NCBI RefSeq assembly: GCF_016097555.1
Contig: NC_054702.1
Coordinates: forward strand, 67,757,963-67,821,962
From: Gigantopelta aegis
Taxonomy: Eukaryota; Mollusca; Gastropoda; Neomphalida; Peltospiridae
Length of the DNA: 64,000 nucleotides
Direction of reading: 5' to 3'
The notes beneath the pieces are model-generated. The model worked only from the letters and a program-made list of their open reading frames with translations, was not told where the DNA came from and ran no database searches. Numbering within the stretch: position 1 is the first letter of the stretch; every line of letters begins with the position of its first letter. A program made the position numbers and the translations under genes. Below, piece after piece: positions 56,397 through 64,000 of the stretch.

Positions 56397-56782
56397 TTTA
56401 TGTCCTTACATGTATCTGCCTGTTTGCTTGTCTGTCTGTCTATTGTTAATTTATATTTAAAGATACTATGCTTAGTTTTAAAGGTACTCTCTAAAGAATT
56501 TGTATGGTATTTCTTAGTTTCTTGTTTAGAAGATTCATCTCACTTCAATCAATAGCATACAAGTTTGGAGTTTGGGGTGGGTTCAAAAACTATGGCAGCA
56601 TTCGGCAAAATGAGCTAGCTTGAGACCTTTTTACCAAATATTTCCATCATTCTACTCGTAATATTAGCTGTAACTCACGTAAAAATGTTTAGTCTTTTGT
56701 TTCCAACCCTATATAGTACCGGTAGTAATGTGGCAATATGAATAATTGTTATCCAGTTTCAGGCATTTCATTGGTTGATTGG

Positions 56783-56856
<74 letters not shown>

Positions 56857-56960
56857 CATATTTATTTATTTTATTTATTTATTATTTTATTTATATTATT
56901 TATTTTATTGATTTATTCATTCATTCATTCATTATTTATTTATTTATTTAATTATTTATC
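56359..56960. repeat. Tetranucleotide microsatellite cluster
   Basis: TTTA repeats (56359-56396) and TGAT repeats (about 56772-56856) are followed by mixed TTTA, ATTC and ATTT repeats to 56960, separated by ordinary AT-rich sequence. Confidence 0.93.
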
Positions 56961-59486
56961 TTAAACTGGATTACAGTGCACTCCTGTGTAACTATGTATG
57001 TAACACGACACTGAACATGTATGTACAGGTATATGGGAGTTACATGGTGGTATGCAAATATGGGATATAATTACCAGGTTATTTTATCACAAAATATTCC
57101 TATATACATGTATATTCAGTATACCATATTGAGTACAGTATGGTTATTACACAAAGTCGTTTACCACATGGAATTTTACTGTGCAAGTTCATGTTATAGT
57201 GAAAAAACTGTATTGGACAAGAAGCAGTAGAATGTGTCTTGTACCCAGTGGCAGATCCAGAAAACCCATTGGGGGGGGGGGGGGGGGATAACATGAGGCA
57301 GAATGCTAAGAGAACTTTGGGGGAGGTTTGGAGGGGGATGAAAATTAATATATAATAAAATTATAATGGTCGCAAAATTCCCCCCCCCCCCTTAGATATG
57401 CCTCTGATACTGCCTGTTTGATCTACATGAACAAGTAATTTACACAATACCCAATACCTTCCAAAGGTGACCACTTAAATACATGTTAAAAATGTGTGTG
57501 TATGGATGTATGGCTTTCGTGTAACTTGTTAATGTGTAAAACGATTAAATACTTGGCTGGCAGTGATTAGAATATCCGTGTATAGCCATTCAGCTGGAAA
57601 CGAACCCATTACAGTTACTGGTGTGCCAAGTTATTCACGGCCTGACCATTTACCTTTGTGATCTTACTGGTTATTATGTTTGTTGTCAATAGTCTGGCAC
57701 ACACTGCAGAAATTATTATGACCTGACCTACAGACTTTATACTCAATGTAATGGTGTTTTGCTTTTAATGTGGAGACTTTTGTGCTTATATATTTATATG
57801 CAATCAACTCAATTGTGAATTCATTATGTTTTTATAAAAGGTATTGAATACCCTAAAAAGTAATGTAGTATTAATACAAAGTAAAAAAATTTAATTCTTT
57901 TTTAAAAGAAGAATATTTTTAAATCATAATATTTACATAACTTTGTGTACACAGAAAGAATCTATAGCATGTAGATTTGAGCTCTTCCATATTCCAATCC
58001 ATATCTCTGTTTTTCCAACGGTCTTTCAGTAATATTAAATATTGATAGACTCAACAAATTGTTTTAATTGTGATATGTAAGTATGTTTTAATGTTGTAGC
58101 CATGTATTAGGGGCATCATTAAGCTGAATATTTTAGGAATTATGCTTTAACATTTTTGTTACTGTGTATAATAATTTATTTTTATTATTAAACATACATA
58201 TTTATATCTATCTTAGTATTCAAGTGTAATTGTCATATTGTACAATAAGTTATTTTTTTTATTCTGTATTTATAGCATATTGTAAATTTCAAATGTGCTC
58301 AAATGGCCTCTTCTGTTACAGTAAGTAGACGCCTGTCATAAGAAGCCATTGTATCCATATACACTTACCTGTATTAATTATGCAGCCAATTTGTGGCTTC
58401 TTCATATTCCTTTAAGTACTTGTTCAACACAAATAGTTTGACACACAATAGTCGATGTATTTTTCATGCTGGGGTGTCATTAAACATTCATTCATTCATT
58501 CATTGTTCAACACAAGATTTGTTTTATATGTGTTTAATGTAAAAGCTGCTCGACAGTAAACAAATGGAGTCTAATGTTTTCTTTCAGGGTGCAGGTGGGG
58601 GAGGGACAAATTATGTTTTTCCCTTGTGTGCCAAACACTATATTTACTTTGAACTGGATATATAAACTTCATGTTAAACTCCAGGTCCCTGTTATGATCA
58701 TTGATTTAAAACAACATTATTCATTAATGATGATCAGTCTTGTCAAATTTGTAAATCATAAAATATTAGCGATCTTAAAATTTAGCAAAATCGAAGTAAG
58801 TGACATATTAGCGAAATATAATTTTAGCGAGGTCATCGTATCTAAAACTAAAAAACATATAAGCAGAAGTTGTAGGATGAGCTGAAATCATGTTTTTGAT
58901 GTTATGCATCTTACAGACATCTTGAATTTGGCAGAAAATTGCAGTAATGTGCATGCTAACTAACTATTATTACTTGCTATCCTTTTGGTTTAATCAATAG
59001 CATATAGCCAGTGTTGTGCCTTCAATTTAATAAAATTGTCAATCGGTCCCACATGATGTCATCACTACTGGGGGTGGGGGTGGGGAAGGAGGGAGAGGAA
59101 AAATAGGAATAAAAAAAAAATCATAAAAATCATTTAAAAGGCAACATTTGCCAAATACTGTTTTTAAAAAATCATAGGGGTGTTTGTATACTGAATTATG
59201 AATGCGAAACGATAAACATCAAAACATGAAAGAAAAAAAATGTTTGATCACATCAGCGAAAAAACTAAACAAATTGTATATAGTGTAACATGGCCCACTT
59301 TGGTTTTCAAACTCATTAATAATTTATGATGATATTTTGTTTTTAATTACAGGAGAAAAAAAGAATCCTGTTAATAATTTAGGTTCATCACATTTCTTTT
59401 ATCATGGTAACATGTTTACATGTTTTAAAAAAAAAAATTTTTCATTATGTAAATTATTAGAGGGTAGGGAAAGGGGTTACTGAATA
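56961..59486. other. Intergenic AT-rich segment
   Basis: Includes G and C runs (57269-57289; about 57379-57392) and a SINE tail at 58437-58504. The 103-residue frame at 58574-58885 shows no domain, and I do not consider it a gene. Confidence 0.45.
58437..58504 (+). mobile_element. SINE 3' tail fragment
   Basis: The fragment has GACACACAATAGTCGATG and GGGGTGTCATTAAACATTC, then an ATTC repeat tail. Confidence 0.72.
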
Positions 59487-60050
59487 TTAATTATTAAAGT
59501 TTGAAGTATGGATATATTTGTGGTTATTATGAGAAATAATGCATGTATTTAACTGATTTTATTAAAGTTTGAAGTATGGATATATTTGTGGTTATTGTTA
59601 GAAATAATGCATGTATTTAACTGATTTTATTAAAGTTTGAAGTATGGATATATTTGTGGTTATTGTTAGAAATAATGCATGTATTTAACTGATTTTATTA
59701 TCTAATAATGTACACATACTGAATTATTAAAGTTTAAAGTATGGATATATTTGTGGTTATTGTTAGAAATAATGCATGTATTTAACTGATTTTATTAAAG
59801 TTTGAAGTATGGATATATTTGTGGTTATCGTTAGAAATAATGCATGTATTTAACTGATTTTATTAAAGTTTGAAGTATGGATATATTTGTGGTTATCGTT
59901 AGAAATAATGCATGTATTTAACTGATTTTATTATCTAATAATGTACACATACTGAATTATTAAAGTTTGAAGTATGGATATATTTGTGGTTATTGTTAGA
60001 AATAATGCATGTATTTAACTGATTTTATTATCTAATAATGTACACATACT
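59487..60050. repeat. 68-bp tandem array with interspersed spacer
   Basis: Seven units of TATTAAAGTTTGAAGTATGG plus a GGTTATTGTTAGAAATAATG segment recur, with 68-bp spacing where contiguous. An extra segment of about 29 bp (ATCTAATAATGTACACATAC) separates sub-blocks after units 3, 6 and 7, so the larger repeated block is three units plus spacer. I found no mobile-element ends around it. Confidence 0.93.
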
Positions 60051-60125
60051 GAATAGTTAAACTAAAGAAGCAAAATCTGTTACTGCTTTAAATAAATAAT
60101 TATCTATATGTAGACAGGTGTTAAG

Positions 60126-60675
60126 TGTGTTTTGTTTAACAACAACACTAGAACACATTGAATCATTAATTAATCATCAGCTATTGGATGTCAAACATTT
60201 GGTAATTCTGAATCCTAAAAGCTTCCTTGAGACAAACACAAAAAAATACATAATAATAAACTGTAAATTAATTAACCTTTGGATGTAACTGGTACTTCTT
60301 GCCCTGGTAGACGATGTGTGACTGTCTTGTCTTTCATATTATCATGTTATATTACACCCATATCAAACCATAATAACCTCTACTGTTCATAACTTTTGAC
60401 AAGTTAAAATTTGTTTTGTATAACACCACCACTAGAGCACATTGATTTATTAATTGTGACATAGTTTTAGAGAGAAAGCACACTACATTTGTCCATTAAT
60501 GTCAATGGATCTTTTATATGCACCATTCCACAGACAGGATAGCACATACTATGGCATTTAATATTCGTCATGGTGCATTGGCTGGAATGAAAAACAGCCC
60601 AATGGGCTCACAGATGGGGATCAATCCTAGACCATCTGCGACCTCTTTTTTCCATTGAGCTACGTTACATCCCAA
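60126..60675 (-). mobile_element. Two reverse SINE fragments
   Basis: A tail piece at about 60126-60215 has GCTATTGGATGTCAAACATT. A longer copy at about 60405-60675 has AATGGATCTTTTATATGCAC, CATGGTGCATTGGCTGGAAT and a degraded head GGGGATCAATCC. Confidence 0.8.
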
Positions 60676-61929
60676 CTTTTGACAAATGATCACAGGTTGC
60701 TGAATCTTCTGAAATAAACTGAATAGTAATCAGATTTTATTTTTCTGAAACTACATATTATACACATACATGATATACAATGTTAGTAAATACTTTTAGT
60801 TGCTATTCTATTTACTGTTATTCATTGTTGTTTTTGTTTTGCCTTGTAAAAATTGGAAGGTATAATAATAATGTATATGTAGGAGTTGCTTTTTATTGGC
60901 AGTATAGATGGCTTAAAGTTTCAGATTTAGCACTGTGTTATGGTTTTGCCTTGGGCTCTGTTCCTCACAAACTGTAAGTCCCATATCAGTGAAATATAAA
61001 TCATAGTAGCACCTGTGAGTGTTACCTGAATGCATGTTTAAGAAAAGAATTGATGATAGGTAAAACATTTAATTTTCAGTTTTCATATTTTATTTCATGT
61101 ACAACTGAAAATTTACAATATATTTCTATTTATATCAAAATATGTTATGTGCTGTTTGTTTATATGTACACAATGTATCTCATGCTGTTGACACTTTTTT
61201 CTCTTAATATGTGTTCTTAACCATATTGTTACACATACAATGTACATATATTTATTATATTTATTATATTTATCTGTTGAACTGCTGAGAACATATTTTT
61301 TCAATTAACTTTCAGTGTTATTTCTATTATTGTGAAATGTGTTGTATAAATATATTGTTATATTTCATTTTTATTTGATCTTATATTCACACAGTACAGA
61401 GTACACACATAAAATATGGTTGTAATTACATTATGAGAGGAGAAAAATGTATACATACATGTACACAAATATCAATTCCGATACACTTATGACTGTAAAG
61501 CCTGACCAATATATTTCCATCTTTTTCTTATTCTGGAAGCCTTTGCTTTGAGGGTACAAATATAATGAATACAGTTCTATGTGTTTATATGACTTAATAA
61601 TTGGCAGTAACTCTTTAATTCTACATATATGGATATATTGTTTTATTAGTATTAAACACAAATTTATTGTTATATTTATATATTTATATTTATTTTCATT
61701 GTCTGATAGATTAAGTTTGCTTTGAAATTAACAAGAACATTTGGTTTAAAATGCATCTGGGTAACACAGTTTGATTGTTTTAGAAATATGTTATATTATT
61801 GTATTAAAATGTCAACTGAAAGCAAAGTGTTTAGTATTTTCTGTCATTTTTTTTTTTATAGTAGGCTATAAAATTAGATATCTGACTGAACCACCATTTT
61901 GGCAGTTGATTTACAAGAATATGGTACCA
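60676..61929. other. Intergenic AT-rich segment, nothing recognised
   Basis: AT-rich sequence with TTTATAT-type runs (about 61240-61300, 61660-61700). No gene or repeat family was recognised. Confidence 0.45.
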
Positions 61930-62290
61930 TAAACAGAACAGCATATACCATGGATCTTGGTGGAGTATTGGTTAGAAACAACCCACCAGAACCACTGGTC
62001 GGGAGTGAACCCTGTGACCTTTATACAAATGTACCTCACACAGAAGCTGATGCAGTAATCTATTCATAGAACACATGACTGGTATATCAAACACTGTGGG
62101 ATGTGCTGTCCTGTCTGTGGCAGCATGCATATAAATGATCCCATGGCTGCTAATGGAAAAATGTGACAGGGTTTCCCCTGAAGACTACAGGTATATGTCA
62201 GAATTACCAAATGTTTAACATCCTGTAGCCGATGATTAATCAATGTGCTCTGTTAAAATTAAACGAAAGTCATTAAACAAAACAGACTTT
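61930..62290. mobile_element. Opposed SINE fragments
   Basis: A reverse piece at about 61930-62030 has ATACCATGGATCTTGGTGGA and a head-like region. A forward piece at about 62080-62290 has ACTGGTATATCAAACACTGT, AATTACCAAATGTTTAACAT and GTCATTAAACAAAACAG. Confidence 0.7.
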
Positions 62291-62339
62291 TAACATTTCA
62301 TAGATCAAGATATCTTAGAGTTAAACTTTGTTGCCATTG

Positions 62340-62580
62340 TCAAGATTTGTTTCATCTAACAGAGCCTTTTAACATCTAAAGTTCTTTTTAAACACCTTCT
62401 CATTTAAAACATTAGTGTCTGCATATTTAGTGCGTTATAGATAACTAATTAAATGTTCAAAAGTTGTCAATGTTGGGCTTCTACAAACATTAGAATAACT
62501 AAAACCACCGTGTATATACAGATGCATATTATATTGAAAGTAAGAAAATATATTTAATATGTAATTCTAGTTGCTGAAAG
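62340..62580. mobile_element. MITE 'C' fragment
   Basis: Shares ACAGAGCCTTTTAACATCT, GGGCTTCTACAAACATTAGA and AAGAAAATATATTTAATATG with the other MITE C copies. The ends were not recognised. Confidence 0.6.
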
Positions 62581-62779
62581 AAATTAAATTGAAATATACT
62601 AGTAAGAGACTATCACTGTATTTTATTTTTGCTGTTTATGCGTGTGTATTTTTACCCATGTGCTACTAAAAAATAATAGTGCTATGGTCGATGTAAACAA
62701 TTTAAATCAGATTTTTTTAATAAAGCATTTTAAATCAAATTTGCTTTATTTGTGTTTATAGCATCTCATTTTTTTAAAA

Positions 62780-63758
62780 GTTTGTTTTGTTAATCTTCAC
62801 TAATAGAATACATTGATTTATTAATCATAAGCTAATGGAAAGAAATGTTTTATTTAACGACGTACTCGACACATTTTATTTACGGTTATATGGCATCAGA
62901 CATATGGTTAAGGACCACACAGGTATTGGAAACCCGCTGTCGCCACTTCACAGGCTTCTCTTTTCAATTAGCAGCAAGGGATCTTTTATATGCACCATCC
63001 CATAGACAGGGTAGTACATACCCCGGCCTTTGATATACCAGTCGTGGTGCACGGACTGGAATGAGAAATAGCCCAATGGGCCCACCGACGGGGATCGATC
63101 CCACACTGACCTGCACATCGCGCGAGCACTGTATCACTGGGCTACATCCCACCCCGTCATAAGCTAATGGATGTCAAACAATTGGTAATTTTACATAGTC
63201 TTGGAGAGGAAACCTGCTTTATTTTTTTCATAAGTAGCAAGGAATCTTTTATATGCACTTCCCATAGACAGGACAGCACATACCATGACATTTGATATAC
63301 CAGTCATGGTGCACTGGTTGGAGCAGGAAAACACAACAATCTGAGAATGGGTCCACCGAGGTGGTTCATTCCTAGGAAAATTATAAAAGTTTGTTTTGTT
63401 TAACGACACCTCTAGAGCACATTGATTAATTAATCATCAGCTATTAGGTGTCAAACATTTGGTAATTGTAACTCATAGTCATCAGAGGAAACCTGCTACA
63501 TTTTTCCTAATGCAGCAAGGGATCTTTTATATGCACTTTCCCACAGACAGGAAAGCACATACCATGGCCTTTGTTACATTTGTGGTGTGCTGGTTGGAAC
63601 GAGAAAAAACTCAATCAGCTGAATGGATCCACTGAGGTGGTTCGATCCTGCAATGCAAGCACCTCAAGCGAACACTCGACCGACTGAGCTAAATCCTGCC
63701 CCTCAATCCTATGATGAAAGCACCTTATGCGAGTGCTCTATCCACTGAGCTAAATTCC
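62780..63758 (-). mobile_element. Triple nested SINE cluster
   Basis: An outer reverse SINE (62780-62824, 63172-63374 and about 63700-63758) is split twice. The first inner SINE (62840-63156) is flanked by the 15-bp repeat TCATAAGCTAATGGA (62825-62839, 63157-63171). The second inner SINE (about 63388-63700) interrupts the outer head, which resumes as AATCCTATGATGAAAGCACC and ends ATCCACTGAGCTAAATTCC. All three lie in the same orientation. Confidence 0.87.
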
Positions 63759-64000
63759 ACAAGAAGTCTTGAAAAATCCACCTGGTTATGAACCAAATGC
63801 CATTTTTGCTTTCTGTACTTGCTGTATTAATTCAACTTCAACAACCCACAAATTTGAACTGTAATTTTAATCAATTTTATTCAAGTGTTTAAAATCTTTA
63901 AAATTAACCACATAAAAATGCTAGTTATTTGGTTTGGGGTTGGAGGGGGGGGGATAGATGGATTTTTCTGGTGGGTGATGATAGTGGTGGTTATAATTTG

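Noticed and set aside
58574-58885. 103-residue frame as a possible small gene
   Set aside because: No domain, no splice context and AT-rich composition like the surroundings.
1-64000. Retroviral, LTR or Polinton-like elements
   Set aside because: No reverse transcriptase, integrase, capsid or paired long terminal repeats were recognised anywhere in the window.

Overview
The window reads as nuclear DNA of an invertebrate animal, most likely a mollusc and perhaps a gastropod. The reasons are spliced genes with GT-AG introns, an AT-rich background, long dinucleotide and tetranucleotide repeats, and very many copies of a tRNA-headed SINE whose body and tail I know from molluscan genomes. The species assignment is inference. 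I saw no bacterial genes, CRISPR arrays, rRNA, or retroviral or LTR elements.

Layout. 1-7116 holds microsatellites, one decayed Tc1-type transposon (2293-3730), short MITEs and a palindrome. 7117-9113 is a tandem duplication of about 960 bp that carries three tRNA-Glu(UUC) genes; a fourth tRNA-Glu lies on the minus strand at 13512-13583. 9114-17209 is intergenic and holds SINE pieces, a 27-bp-arm hairpin, a hAT-like MITE and a long inverted-repeat element. 17210-41275 is a UTP14 gene of at least 14 coding exons on the plus strand, encoding about 908 residues of an SSU-processome protein. Its introns have been enlarged by SINEs, TTAA-flanked MITEs, a 70-bp and an 87-bp tandem array, and a Tc1 copy with an intact DD34E transposase. 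44623-47091 is an uninterrupted TTLL2-like tubulin ligase gene. 47092-64000 has no convincing protein gene; it holds MITEs, nested SINEs, a roughly 2.35-kb array of a 32-bp repeat and a 68-bp array.

The main result is how the repeats and genes interact. A SINE has landed exactly on the 3' splice site of UTP14 exon 9, so the acceptor is duplicated and the SINE tail now supplies the polypyrimidine tract. Three of the four tandem arrays lie inside, or at the head of, a recognisable mobile element, and one array has an unexpanded sister copy in the same window. One MITE insertion has its empty site preserved in a second copy of its host element about 19 kb away. UTP14 also shows two coding duplications: a pair of homologous phase-0 mini-exons, and a tandem duplication around its NPWM motif.

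Exon boundaries were read by eye from splice consensus, frame continuity and family similarity. The 5' end of UTP14 and all untranslated regions are unresolved. Repeat boundaries without a stated target-site duplication are approximate.
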